Under the pieces are notes generated by a model, which did no database searches, was not told the origin of the DNA, and was given only the letters and a program-made list of their open reading frames with translations. Position numbers and translations under genes: made by a program. Below are positions 1 to 7,582 of a stretch of DNA of 30,061 nucleotides, one piece after another (positions within the stretch are counted from its first letter, which is position 1; every line of letters begins with the position of its first letter). Source of the stretch: a virus; the IMG/VR virus record IMGVR_UViG_3300031986_000019, positions 1 to 30,061 of that record; one strand, 5' to 3'.

Positions 1-1188
1 ATGAGCAGGGCGCAGAACAAATTGTCTGCGGTCGGGGTGAAAACCGCGCCGCCGGGTAAATACTCTGACGGCGGCGGTTTGTGGCTTCATAAGCGCCCAG
101 ACGGCGGAGCGCAGTGGGTGCTCCGATTCACAATACATGGCAGGCGGCGCGAAATGGGGCTAGGTCCTGTGGGGGAAGTATCTCTCAAAGAGGTCAGAGA
201 GGCGGCTGAGCGTTGGCGCGGCGTGGTACGATCCGGCAAGGATCCAATCAAAGAGCGCGAGCGGACAAAACGTGAAGCCGCCAGGAATATTCACCTGCTG
301 AAAGATATAGCTGAGGACGCTTTTGAGGCCCGCAAGGCTGAACTCAAAGGGGATGGCAAAGCCGGCCGGTGGTATACGCCCCTAGAACACCATGTCCTTC
401 CTAAGCTCGGGAAGCTGCCTGTTTCCGACATTGATCAGAAGGATATTCGCGACACGTTAGCGCCGATTTGGCACGACAAAGCCGACACCGCTAGGAAGGC
501 ACTGAACCGGCTCGCGATCTGCCTCCGCCATGCGGCCGCCCTCGGCCTGGATGTTGATTTGCAGGCTGCCGAGAAGGCGCGAGCCTTGCTTGGTAAACAG
601 CGCCACATCGCGGGGAACATACCCGCGATGCCTTGGCAGAATGTGCCAGCCTTCTATGCAGGCTTGGACAGCGGCAGCGTCACGCACCTCGCGCTCAAGC
701 TCCTTATTCTTACAGGGGTGCGTTCAGCGCCACTGCGGCATATCCATGAGGACCAGATTGATGGTGAGGTTTGGACGATCCCAGCCGAAGCGATGAAGGG
801 ACGTAAGGATGCAACATCGGCCTTTCGTGTGCCGTTATCCGATGAGGCCATGCGCATCATCCAGCAGGCACGACGGCATGCGCGTGGGGGCTTCCTTTTC
901 CCGAGCGTCAAGAAGGGCGTTATCTCTGACATGACGATGTCGAGATACATGGAGAGAGCTAAGCTGAAGGCGCGGCCGCATGGCTTTCGTTCCAGTCTGC
1001 GCGACTGGATCGCCGAGACGACATCAACAAGTTACGAAGTCGCCGAAACTATGCTGGGGCATACCGTCGGCGGTGCCATCGAGCGAGCCTATAGACGCAC
1101 GGACTTTCTTGAGCAACGCCGTGCTTTGATATCTGAGTGGACGAGGTTTGTGACCGGGTTAGAGCCAGCAGAGGGGTTAAATCAGTAA
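1..1188 (+). CDS. int: Tyrosine-type phage integrase (P4/DUF4102 family)
   Basis: Site-specific recombinase that would integrate and excise the phage by cutting and rejoining attachment sites through a 3'-phosphotyrosine. The 395-residue length is normal for P4-type integrases. The N-terminal DUF4102 arm-binding domain spans about residues 5-90, with the family signature KYSDGGGLWL at 20-29. A SAM-like core-binding domain follows at about 100-185, and the catalytic domain at about 210-375. The catalytic set is visible: R241 (TGVRSAP), K266 or K269, H327-G-F-R330, H354 (MLGHT) and Y364 (AYRRTD), so the enzyme looks intact. The window opens exactly on its ATG, so no ribosome binding site or attL can be judged. 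The next gene begins one base after its stop, so the two are probably co-transcribed. Identification is secure; the target site is unknown, although P4-type enzymes often use tRNA genes. Confidence 0.95.
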   Translation: MSRAQNKLSAVGVKTAPPGKYSDGGGLWLHKRPDGGAQWVLRFTIHGRRREMGLGPVGEVSLKEVREAAERWRGVVRSGKDPIKERERTKREAARNIHLLKDIAEDAFEARKAELKGDGKAGRWYTPLEHHVLPKLGKLPVSDIDQKDIRDTLAPIWHDKADTARKALNRLAICLRHAAALGLDVDLQAAEKARALLGKQRHIAGNIPAMPWQNVPAFYAGLDSGSVTHLALKLLILTGVRSAPLRHIHEDQIDGEVWTIPAEAMKGRKDATSAFRVPLSDEAMRIIQQARRHARGGFLFPSVKKGVISDMTMSRYMERAKLKARPHGFRSSLRDWIAETTSTSYEVAETMLGHTVGGAIERAYRRTDFLEQRRALISEWTRFVTGLEPAEGLNQ

Positions 1189-1189
1189 G

Positions 1190-2050
1190 ATGTTTTCACC
1201 TGTCGGTTATGTGCCTCTGGCGGAATTAAGGAACCGAATTCCGGAAGACGTGATCAAAGCTTACATTGATGATATCAAGGAAATGGCGTCAGACATTGAC
1301 GGTCGAATGCCAGCAACTTCTTCGCCGTTCTTACTTCAAACTACGCTTGCTGATTTTCTAGAAATACTTTTTCTAAAATCGGTTTGCGAGAATACGTTTA
1401 TCGCAAGTCCATCTGGAATTGTGCAAAAGTTCTTTCTAAAGAAATTTTTTGACGTGCACGCATACGCAGGGTTCTGGATGGAAAACATTGAGGGGCTGGA
1501 TGCAGAATTGCCCCCCCATTTTGTTGAAGCTTATGAATTAAAATCTAAGCGGATTGATGAGGCCACCGCGAAATACCGCCCAGAGCTTCGGGTTTTTGAA
1601 ACCGAATTTGGCCTCCTAAACTACTACAGGAGACTACCTTTATTTCACGAACGGATGGCGTTCACTGTGAGCTTGGAGGTGTTTGACTGGGTGAGTCAGA
1701 ATTCCCCCCTGTTGGCGGGATCCCTTATACACGCCGCCCGCATCTTCCGTCCTTTCGAAGGGTGGGCCATGTGCGTATCCGAGGAATATGCGCAAACCGA
1801 GTGGAAGAACTTTATGCAGGCTGATCGCATGGGATTGGTCATTTCAACCGTATTGCAGGACAACGATAGAAATGGCGGCAGAGGGAGGCCGCCGACTGCG
1901 AAGATATCAGCCCTATCGGCATATCGAGAATTGTACCCAGGGGGCCATGCCAACCTTACTTGGAAAGATGTGTTGAGGGCGATCCAAACTAAGACCGGAA
2001 TCACCGTTTCACGCGACACCTTAAAGCGAGCGTTGGCCAGCGACGCATAA
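1190..2050 (+). CDS. Unknown protein downstream of integrase, possible C-terminal DNA-binding segment
   Basis: I do not recognise this 286-residue protein. It starts one base after the integrase stop, so translation is probably coupled. The N-terminal two thirds is mainly helical with many aromatic residues, including a hydrophobic stretch near residues 52-65 that is too polar overall to be a clear membrane segment. From about residue 230 there is a basic GRGRPP motif followed by predicted helices ending in TVSRDTLKRAL, which reads like a small helix-turn-helix (inference). The base composition is distinctly more AT-rich than the neighbours (for example around 1330-1450), which suggests separate acquisition. 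Its position beside int and alpA fits a regulator or exclusion factor, but nothing in the sequence proves either. Confidence 0.75.
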   Translation: MFSPVGYVPLAELRNRIPEDVIKAYIDDIKEMASDIDGRMPATSSPFLLQTTLADFLEILFLKSVCENTFIASPSGIVQKFFLKKFFDVHAYAGFWMENIEGLDAELPPHFVEAYELKSKRIDEATAKYRPELRVFETEFGLLNYYRRLPLFHERMAFTVSLEVFDWVSQNSPLLAGSLIHAARIFRPFEGWAMCVSEEYAQTEWKNFMQADRMGLVISTVLQDNDRNGGRGRPPTAKISALSAYRELYPGGHANLTWKDVLRAIQTKTGITVSRDTLKRALASDA

Positions 2051-2054
2051 TACC

Positions 2055-2098
2055 CTGCTTTTGTTACGCATAACCCTAAGCAAAAGCAGCGCAAAAGC
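2055..2098. repeat. Inverted and direct repeats between the integrase operon and alpA
   Basis: A perfect 9-bp inverted repeat is formed by CTGCTTTTG (2055-2063) and CAAAAGCAG (2081-2089). A further direct copy of CAAAAGC lies at 2092-2098, 11 bp after the copy at 2081-2087. ACGCATAA also occurs twice, at 2043-2050 and 2066-2073. The cluster sits in the 139-bp gap before the alpA-like gene. This is a plausible binding region for the AlpA-like protein, the integrase arm domain or a repressor. The left and right arms could also act as a weak terminator for the integrase pair. The repeats are directly visible; the function is inference. Confidence 0.45.
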
Positions 2099-2189
2099 CC
2101 TTCCAGCATTCTGCTAGTTCTGCGTATGTTCCAATTGTTCCGAGTAGATCGGAAGATCAGCCAGTATCAATCGAATACGAGGCTGAACA

Positions 2190-2390
2190 ATGGAAATCAC
2201 CGACCCTCTATTGAATGCTCGGGAAGGTGCGTCGGTTCTCCAGGTAAGCGTACCGACCTTTTGGAGACGCGTAGCCGACGGCACTGTACCCAAACCTGTC
2301 AAGATCGGCGCACTGTCGCGCTGGCCCCGATCCGAGATTATCGCAGTCATTGAAAAGGCGAAAGCCATCCGTGCCGAGATCGCGGCATGA
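2190..2390 (+). CDS. alpA: AlpA-like transcriptional regulator / excisionase
   Basis: A 66-residue DNA-binding protein of the AlpA/MerR-like winged-helix class. It carries the expected order: an N-terminal helix-turn-helix (about residues 9-28, REGASVLQVSVPTFWRRV), then the wing (GTVPKPVKIGALSRW), then a terminal helix (RSEIIAVIEKA). Family members activate prophage excision or act as excisionases (Xis), bending attachment-site DNA. The chosen ATG at 2190 has a GAGG ribosome binding motif at 2179-2182 with seven bases of spacing. Its stop overlaps the ParB-like start by four bases (ATGA), so it leads the early operon. A repeat cluster lies just upstream and could be its operator. The fold is confident; whether it serves as Xis or as an activator is not decided. 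Confidence 0.85.
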   Translation: MEITDPLLNAREGASVLQVSVPTFWRRVADGTVPKPVKIGALSRWPRSEIIAVIEKAKAIRAEIAA

Positions 2391-3223
2391 TAGAACTGCG
2401 CCATATCCCAATCGAGAATATCCGCCGTCGACCTGATGCACGCTGCAGGACCGACGAGGCTTTGCTCAGCTTAGCCGAAAGCATCAATAAGATCGGGCTG
2501 ATAAGTCCGCTCAGGGTTCGCTCGTTCGACGACGGCTACGAGGTAACCGCTGGATCGCACCGCCTCCAAGCTCTGGACTCGCTCGGGTGGAGAGAAGTTC
2601 CTTGTCTGATCGTCAACGAGAACGACACTGCCGCTGAAATGGCGATGATCGCCGAAAACGTTCATCGCGCCGAGCTTTCGAAGCTGGAGCGCGATGAGCA
2701 GATCGCTCGATGGATCGAACTCTCCACTGAGCAATCCGCCGACGCATTCGTCGCGTCAATGCCGACCGCTGACGAGGAGGCAATTTCGGTGCAAGTCGCA
2801 CCGAAACTCGGCAGGCCGGAGAGCGGCATCAACAGAGCCTCTCGTGATCTTGGCATCGAGAGCACCGATGCGAAGCGCGCCGTGAAGGTCGCTAGCCTGT
2901 CCGAGGAGGCGAAAGCTGTCGCCCGGCAGTCTGGCCTTGATGACAATCGCTCCGCGCTGCTTGCCGCCGCAAAGCACTCCACACCCGAAGCTCAGGTTAG
3001 AGCCCTCGAAGAGCGTAAGGGTGGGGTTGCCGGCCGGTATCAGCACGAGGCGGCCCCGGATCCCGTCAGATCCGCCGAGCGGTTCATCGCTCTTGCCGAT
3101 CAGATCGAGAGCGTCCCTGTAGGCGACCTGGTCGCATCGGGACGACTTCGCGCAACGGTTGGCCAGCGCGCCGAAGGCTTGGCTATCCGCATGGACGAGA
3201 TCAAGGAGCTTCTCGACCGATGA
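2387..3223 (+). CDS. ParB/Spo0J-domain protein
   Basis: A 278-residue protein with an N-terminal ParB/Srx-type nucleotide-binding domain (about residues 1-95). The family boxes are visible as GSHR at 56-59 (equivalent of the GxxR box) and AENVHRAELS at 89-98 (equivalent of the ENLHR box). A helical part follows, with a likely helix-turn-helix around residues 135-175. ParB-family proteins of this fold bind CTP or act as nucleases, and typically partition DNA or regulate phage replication and transcription. No ParA-type ATPase is adjacent and the element carries an integrase, so plasmid-type partition is unlikely; a regulatory or replication-initiation role is more likely (inference). It overlaps alpA by four bases and the next gene by four bases, so it belongs to the early operon. 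Confidence 0.85.
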   Translation: MIELRHIPIENIRRRPDARCRTDEALLSLAESINKIGLISPLRVRSFDDGYEVTAGSHRLQALDSLGWREVPCLIVNENDTAAEMAMIAENVHRAELSKLERDEQIARWIELSTEQSADAFVASMPTADEEAISVQVAPKLGRPESGINRASRDLGIESTDAKRAVKVASLSEEAKAVARQSGLDDNRSALLAAAKHSTPEAQVRALEERKGGVAGRYQHEAAPDPVRSAERFIALADQIESVPVGDLVASGRLRATVGQRAEGLAIRMDEIKELLDR

Positions 3224-3738
3224 GCAGCTCCGCGATCAAATGGGCGCGCTCTCAGAACTTTGGAAGCGCTGCCTTGAAGGCAGTCGTAAACGTCCTCGCC
3301 TCCCGCGCTGACAACAATGGCGCAACCTGGGCGGCTCAGTCGACTTTGGCGCAAGACATCGGCATGACCGACCGCAACCTGCGCACCCACCTGAAGACGT
3401 TGGAAGCGCTTGGCGTGATTCACCGCCAACGTCGCAGCAAGGGGCGGTATGGGCGCACGTCCGACTTGGTCGCCATTGCCATGCATCGGCGGTTCGACAT
3501 CACCGCAAAGGATCTTCAGGCGACCCGCAAAAGGCTGTCGGAAGAAAGTTCCAACCGGAAGAAATCGACACTTCCAACCGGAAGACGTGTTCCGGGGAAT
3601 AGTAAGAGAACAACATACGGTATTATCCAAGGGCGGGACCTCTCAGGATTAAGCTCAGACAACGCTAACGGTAAGCGGCCGGCGCTTGCTGTCGTGAACG
3701 GCTACCCCTTCCCTGGCTTTGGGGAGGACGAGCTTTGA
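3220..3738 (+). CDS. Winged helix-turn-helix protein, possible replication initiator/regulator
   Basis: A 172-residue protein with a GntR/MarR-like winged helix at about residues 17-75. Its order matches helix-turn-helix proteins found in phage replication operons: a first helix (LKAVVNVLASRAD), the recognition helix segment (STLAQDIGMTDRNLRTHLKTL) and a wing (GVIHRQRRSKG). The C-terminal half (about residues 90-172) is basic and low in order, and I do not recognise it. It overlaps ParB by ATGA and the helicase by TTGA. The immediate helicase and primase neighbours suggest it binds the phage origin or helps load the helicase, in the manner of phage O-like proteins; this is inference. Confidence is high for the DNA-binding fold and low for the role. 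Confidence 0.8.
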   Translation: MSSSAIKWARSQNFGSAALKAVVNVLASRADNNGATWAAQSTLAQDIGMTDRNLRTHLKTLEALGVIHRQRRSKGRYGRTSDLVAIAMHRRFDITAKDLQATRKRLSEESSNRKKSTLPTGRRVPGNSKRTTYGIIQGRDLSGLSSDNANGKRPALAVVNGYPFPGFGEDEL

Positions 3739-5237
3739 AGTTCACCCTCAACCCGCACCAAGACCTCGCGATCGATCTGCTACGGCGTTCGCTTGCAACC
3801 GGTCACAAGCGCCCCATGCTCCAGGCTCCCACTGGCGCGGGCAAAACCATCATCGGCGCGGCCATCGTCGAAGGTGCGCTCGCCAAGGGCAATCCGGTGC
3901 TGTTCGTGGTGCCGGCGCTGTCGCTCGTCGACCAGACGGTTATGCGCTTCGCCGAACAGGGCATCCACAGTGTCGGCGTCATGCAGTCGCAGCACCCGGC
4001 CACCGATGCCGATCAGCCGGTGCAGGTGGCGACAGTGCAAACCCTGATGCACCGAACGCTCCCCCGAGCCGGGATTGTGCTGGTCGATGAGGCGCACCGC
4101 TGGTTCGAGTTCTACGGCAAATGGATGGCCCGCGACGAATGGAGCAGGGTGCCCTTCGTCGGGCTGTCAGCCACGCCGTGGACCAAGGGGCTGGGCAAGC
4201 ACTACGACGACTTGCTCATCCCCACCACGACCAAGCAGCTGATCGCCGAAGGCAAGCTCTCGCCGTTCAAGGTCTTCGCGCCGTCGCATCCCGACCTTTC
4301 CAAGGTTCGCACGGTCGCGGGCGACTACCACGAGGGCGAGCTGTCCGAAGCTATGAGCCAGCCGCTACTGATCGCGGATGCCGTCGGAACCTGGCTGAAG
4401 CTTGGTGAAAACCGCCCTACCCTGTGCTTCGGTGTTGATCGTGCCCATGCTCGCAAGCTTGCGGACCAGTTCGAGGCCGCGGGCGTTCCGACCGGCTATG
4501 TCGACATGGACACGCCAAACGATGAGCGCCAGCGCATTGGCGAGCGTCTGCGCAATGGGCAGATCAAGGTCGTTTGCAACGTCTTTACGCTCACGACTGG
4601 CGTCGATTGGGACGTCCGATGCATCATTCTGGCCCGCCCGACCAAGTCGGAAATGCTCTTCACCCAGATCATCGGGCGCGGTCTGCGCACCGCCGACGGT
4701 AAGGCTGACTGCCTGATCCTCGACCACTCCGACACAACGCTCCGCCTCGGCTTCGTCGACGACATCCACCACGAGCACCTTGATGGCGGGAAGTACCAGA
4801 AGAGCGTGGCCACCAAGCGCGAACGGCAGATGTCGTTGCCGAAGGAATGCACATCCTGCTCGTACCTCAAGCCAGCCGGGGTTCGGAAATGTCCATCCTG
4901 CGGTTTTGAGCCGACGCGACAGTCAAGCATCGAGGAGCGCCAAGGCGAACTGGTGGCTCTCTCCGGCAAGCGCAAGGAAAAGGGCGATGTGTCGCCTCAC
5001 TCCAAGCAAGAGGTCTGGTCGATGTTGCTGTGGTATCAGGAGCAGCACGGCAAGAGTTTGAAATTTGCCAAGGCGAACTACTTCGACCGCTACGGCACAT
5101 GGCCCAACGGGCTGCATAGCCGACAGATTGCGCCCGATGCCGCTTTCCTGAACTGGCTGAAGTCCAAGCAGATTGCATGGGCAAAGGGCAAGGAAAAGCG
5201 GGAGCGAATGCAGCGTGAGGCCGGCCATGCAGCGTGA
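3735..5237 (+). CDS. DEAD/DEAH-box superfamily 2 helicase with C-terminal zinc finger
   Basis: A 500-residue ATP-dependent helicase for phage DNA replication or repair. Motifs in order: Walker A APTGAGKT (31-38), DEAH Walker B (118-121), motif III SAT (145-147), motif V around FTLTTGVDWD (284-293) and motif VI QIIGRGLRT (311-319). A four-cysteine zinc finger follows (C372, C375, C386, C389), then a helical tail. The start is TTG at 3735, overlapping the upstream stop as TTGA, with a good GGGAGG ribosome binding motif at 3721-3727. The first in-frame ATG comes too late and would cut into the Walker A region, so TTG is preferred. The primase-like gene starts inside its 3' end. Helicase identity is secure; the exact substrate is unknown. 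Confidence 0.92.
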   Translation: MKFTLNPHQDLAIDLLRRSLATGHKRPMLQAPTGAGKTIIGAAIVEGALAKGNPVLFVVPALSLVDQTVMRFAEQGIHSVGVMQSQHPATDADQPVQVATVQTLMHRTLPRAGIVLVDEAHRWFEFYGKWMARDEWSRVPFVGLSATPWTKGLGKHYDDLLIPTTTKQLIAEGKLSPFKVFAPSHPDLSKVRTVAGDYHEGELSEAMSQPLLIADAVGTWLKLGENRPTLCFGVDRAHARKLADQFEAAGVPTGYVDMDTPNDERQRIGERLRNGQIKVVCNVFTLTTGVDWDVRCIILARPTKSEMLFTQIIGRGLRTADGKADCLILDHSDTTLRLGFVDDIHHEHLDGGKYQKSVATKRERQMSLPKECTSCSYLKPAGVRKCPSCGFEPTRQSSIEERQGELVALSGKRKEKGDVSPHSKQEVWSMLLWYQEQHGKSLKFAKANYFDRYGTWPNGLHSRQIAPDAAFLNWLKSKQIAWAKGKEKRERMQREAGHAA

Positions 5238-6180
5238 ACCTATCTGGGATCGTGCGCGCGGTCGGTGGCCCGGCATCCTGACCGCTATCGGAGTGCCAGC
5301 GAAGGCGTTGCGCAACAAGCATGGCCCCTGCCCGATCTGCGGCGGCAAGGACCGATTCCGCTTCGACGACAAGGGCGGCAACGGCACCTTCATCTGTTCG
5401 CAGTGTGGCGCGGGCAATGGCGTCAAGCTCGTCCAAATGCTCAAGGGCGATTGCGACTTCAAGACCGCCGCGCAGGAGATCGAGAAGCACATAGGCTCGG
5501 CAGCAGTGATGTCGACCGAAAAGGGGCAGCGCCAGGACGATCAGAAGCGCCGGGACGATATGTCAGCTCTCTGGAAACGGGCGAGCGCAATCACCCTGGA
5601 TGACGCGGCTGGGCGCTATCTCAACGCGCGGCTCGGTCTCACGGCCTTCCCGGCAAATCTCCGGCAGGTTGCCGATGAAAGGTACGTCGAGGACGGCGCG
5701 CGGCCGACATGGCATCCGGCGATGATTGCCCGCGTCGATCCTTCCGACGAAGCTCGAGTTGCAGGTGAGCGCGCAGCGATCCATCGCACCTACCTGAACG
5801 CCGAGGGCGACAAGGCTGACGTCGGATCCCCGCGCAAGATGATGGGCGCCATGCCAACCGGTGCGGCTGTCAGGCTGATGCCACATGAAAACATCCTCGG
5901 CATTGCCGAAGGCATCGAGACCGCGCTCTCGGCGTCCATCATGTTCGGCGTTCCTGTCTGGGCCGCGCTGACCGCTGACCTCCTTCAGGCGTGGGAGCCC
6001 CCGGCTGGCGTCGAGACCGTCATGGTGTTCGGCGACAACGACCATAGCTTGACCGGACAGGCCGCGGCCTTCTCGCTGGGCCGGCGCCTCAAGGCCAAGC
6101 GACTGACAGTCATGGTCGAGCTTCCGCAGCGGATGGGTTCGGACTGGAACGACGTGCTGCAGCAGAGGCGCGCAGCATGA
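5227..6180 (+). CDS. Zinc-ribbon/Toprim DNA primase-like protein
   Basis: A 317-residue primase-type protein that would make RNA primers at the phage fork. An N-terminal primase zinc ribbon is formed by C35, C38, C57 and C60 (CPICGGKDRFRF...CSQCGAG). A central helical region follows. The Toprim domain spans about 222-315, with the catalytic glutamate motif AEGIETA (227-233), GDND (269-272) and DWNDVL (306-311). The length fits stand-alone phage primases that lack a fused helicase, and the helicase is the gene directly before. I chose ATG 5227 over an upstream in-frame start at 5173. It has AGG at 5218-5220 at good spacing, the upstream extension is not family-like, and this start gives an 11-bp overlap with the helicase. 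The next gene overlaps by ATGA. Confidence 0.9.
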   Translation: MQREPIWDRARGRWPGILTAIGVPAKALRNKHGPCPICGGKDRFRFDDKGGNGTFICSQCGAGNGVKLVQMLKGDCDFKTAAQEIEKHIGSAAVMSTEKGQRQDDQKRRDDMSALWKRASAITLDDAAGRYLNARLGLTAFPANLRQVADERYVEDGARPTWHPAMIARVDPSDEARVAGERAAIHRTYLNAEGDKADVGSPRKMMGAMPTGAAVRLMPHENILGIAEGIETALSASIMFGVPVWAALTADLLQAWEPPAGVETVMVFGDNDHSLTGQAAAFSLGRRLKAKRLTVMVELPQRMGSDWNDVLQQRRAA

Positions 6181-6377
6181 GCCAACGCCTCACCCATGCA
6201 GAGATGGCCAACGAGATCGGCAAGATGCTGTGGTCGAAGCAGACGTGGCTCGACGACTTTTCGAGCGGCGCGCGTCGGCGCCCACCCCATGAGATCGAGA
6301 TGAAAACCCGCGAACTGGCAGTGCTCCGGCAGGCAACCGAAGACTATCAGCGGGCGGCAGAAAGGAATTCCGCATGA
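6177..6377 (+). CDS. Small unknown early protein (66 aa)
   Basis: A 66-residue, mostly helical, charged protein that I do not recognise. It is accepted as a gene because it overlaps the primase stop by ATGA and the following NusG-like start by ATGA, and has the same GC-rich codon use as its neighbours. There is no membrane segment, signal peptide or cysteine. Its position between primase and antiterminator suggests an accessory early function, but nothing more can be said. Confidence 0.7.
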   Translation: MSQRLTHAEMANEIGKMLWSKQTWLDDFSSGARRRPPHEIEMKTRELAVLRQATEDYQRAAERNSA

Positions 6378-6871
6378 AGTGGTACGTCGTTCGCGCTCGG
6401 CCTTCGCTCGAATTGAAGGCAGCGGAGGAAATCGCCGGCCTCGGCCAAGTCGCCTATGTGTCCCGCTACCGGAAGGAATATCAGCACGCCCGGAACAAGA
6501 AATGGGCGGTCAGGTACTACTCCTTGATGCCAGGCTATCTGTTCGTGCTGGCGTCGGACCACTGGCCGCGCGTGCTGGGCCTCGACAGTGTCGACAGCAT
6601 ATTGCGCGGCCATAATGGGGAGCCTGCGCCGATCCCAGACGAGACAGTTCAGGCAATGAGGAAAAGGCAGGACGCGGGCGAGTATGACGAATTGCGCGTG
6701 CATGGTCGCCTCGATGCCGGGACATCGGTCAAGGTCATCACTGGCGCGCTCGCTGGCTTTCACGGTCCTGTCGCTACATCGACCGACGAGCACGTGATCA
6801 TGATGTTGCAGATGTTCGGTCGGGAAGTGGCCGCGAAGGTGCCCCTTGCAATCCTTGGGCAGGCAGGTTAA
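6374..6871 (+). CDS. NusG-like transcription antitermination protein
   Basis: A 165-residue NusG/RfaH-family paralogue. The NGN domain is about residues 1-98, opening with MKWYVVRARP and carrying the family signature MPGYLFV at 52-58. A KOW domain follows (about 114-160, GTSVKVITGALAGFHGPV). Family members clamp the RNA polymerase beta' clamp helices and suppress pausing or termination; specialised paralogues such as RfaH need a recruitment site. It is the last gene of the early operon, with an AAGGA ribosome binding motif around 6361-6365. A strongly structured non-coding stretch follows immediately, so it may play the part that Q or N proteins play in lambdoid phages, switching on distal genes (inference). 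The domain call is firm; target operons are not visible. Confidence 0.88.
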   Translation: MKWYVVRARPSLELKAAEEIAGLGQVAYVSRYRKEYQHARNKKWAVRYYSLMPGYLFVLASDHWPRVLGLDSVDSILRGHNGEPAPIPDETVQAMRKRQDAGEYDELRVHGRLDAGTSVKVITGALAGFHGPVATSTDEHVIMMLQMFGREVAAKVPLAILGQAG

Positions 6872-6891
6872 TTTCGGGGCCGTAATGATTT

Positions 6892-6970
6892 GGCGATTTG
6901 CTCGCCTGTGCGGGGCCTGAGAGTCACACGCCGGAGCAATGCGGGGCAAAATCGCCGCCCCGCCACAGGG
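6892..6970 (+). promoter_or_regulatory. Possible switchable RNA structure downstream of the NusG-like gene
   Basis: Three mutually exclusive stems can be read here. First, GGCGA/TCGCC (6892-6896 with 6902-6906). Second, a long-range stem of 12 pairs, CCTGTGCGGGGC (6905-6916) with GCCCCGCCACAGG (6957-6969), with a single bulged C. Third, a perfect 7-bp hairpin GCGGGGC/GCCCCGC (6941-6947 with 6957-6963). The GCGGGGC unit occurs twice and competes for the same right arm, a layout typical of attenuators. No U-run follows, so a simple intrinsic terminator is not indicated. The rest of the 198-base gap (6872-7069) shows no convincing gene. Pairing is visible in the sequence; regulation is inference. 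Confidence 0.4.
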
Positions 6971-7069
6971 GAAATGCACCCTCTTTCAAGTCGCCAAGAA
7001 AATCGGAACAAAGCAAGCAGCATGGGTGTTGTTCCGGGGCGGCATATGTCGCCGCTCTAGGAGGCAAAG

Positions 7070-7240
7070 ATGCCGAAAATCATCCCCACCAACAAGGCCC
7101 GACAAGGCAATCGAGGATGGCAGGTTTTGCTGGTCCTTGTAGGAGCGCTGATCCTTGCCGCAATAGTCTGGGGTGGTGTCGAGCTATACGGCGAAAGTAT
7201 CGACCAGGACGCTACCCAGCAGGGCGAACTGGCCGACTAG
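7070..7240 (+). CDS. Small single-span membrane protein (56 aa)
   Basis: A 56-residue protein beginning MPKIIPTNKARQG and ending GELAD. It has a basic N-terminus (residues 1-15), one clear hydrophobic span at about 18-36 and an acidic C-terminus, so it should sit in the inner membrane with the N-terminus inside. It has one of the best ribosome binding sites in the window: AGGAGG at 7059-7064, five bases before the ATG. That site and the clean reading frame are the main support for a real gene. It ends one base before the minus-strand HigA-like gene, so the two converge tail to tail. The function is unknown; small early phage membrane proteins often act in superinfection exclusion or lysis timing, which is only a possibility here. 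Confidence 0.7.
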   Translation: MPKIIPTNKARQGNRGWQVLLVLVGALILAAIVWGGVELYGESIDQDATQQGELAD

Positions 7241-7241
7241 C

Positions 7242-7550
7242 CTAGGCCGCATGCAGCGTCGGGATGTTGCTCACGTCAACCTCGCGCTCGACATGCCAGG
7301 CATCATAAGCAGCCTGCATCCTGAGCCAGACAGCGGCACCACCAAACATCTTGCCGAGGCGAGCAGCTACAGCAGGGGACGACACCGGCTTCTTCTCGCG
7401 AATGATGTCGTAGAGCTGCTGGCGGGAGATCCCGAGCAGTTCCGCAATCTCCACCTTCGTCTTCCCGGTTGCCAGGATGATGTCTTCCAGCAAGGCCCCA
7501 GGGTGGGAGGGGCAACGCTCGGTCGGCCTCGTCGGCGCGTGTACGCTCAT
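7242..7550 (-). CDS. higA: HigA-family helix-turn-helix regulator/antitoxin
   Basis: A 102-residue XRE-family protein matching HigA antitoxins along its length. It has the N-terminal HPGALLED motif (residues 16-23), a helix-turn-helix at about 29-58 (KVEIAELLGISRQQLYDIIREK) and the family tail motif with LGKMFGGAAVWLRMQAAYDAW (65-85). HigA proteins neutralise the HigB RNase and repress their own promoter. No HigB-like frame lies upstream or downstream, so here it may act as a stand-alone repressor. I chose the ATG at 7550: the alternative TTG at 7565 overlaps the GGAG ribosome binding motif that serves the ATG. It is the only XRE-type repressor-like gene in the element. Confidence 0.88.
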   Translation of the reverse strand: MSVHAPTRPTERCPSHPGALLEDIILATGKTKVEIAELLGISRQQLYDIIREKKPVSSPAVAARLGKMFGGAAVWLRMQAAYDAWHVEREVDVSNIPTLHAA

Positions 7551-7582
7551 CGCGGACTTCTCCAATCTACCTGCCGACAGCC

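Noticed and set aside
6939-7142. A 67-codon plus-strand frame in the gap after the NusG-like gene
   Set aside because: No ribosome binding site; it overlaps the well-supported 56-residue membrane gene out of frame and becomes arginine/serine-rich at its end.
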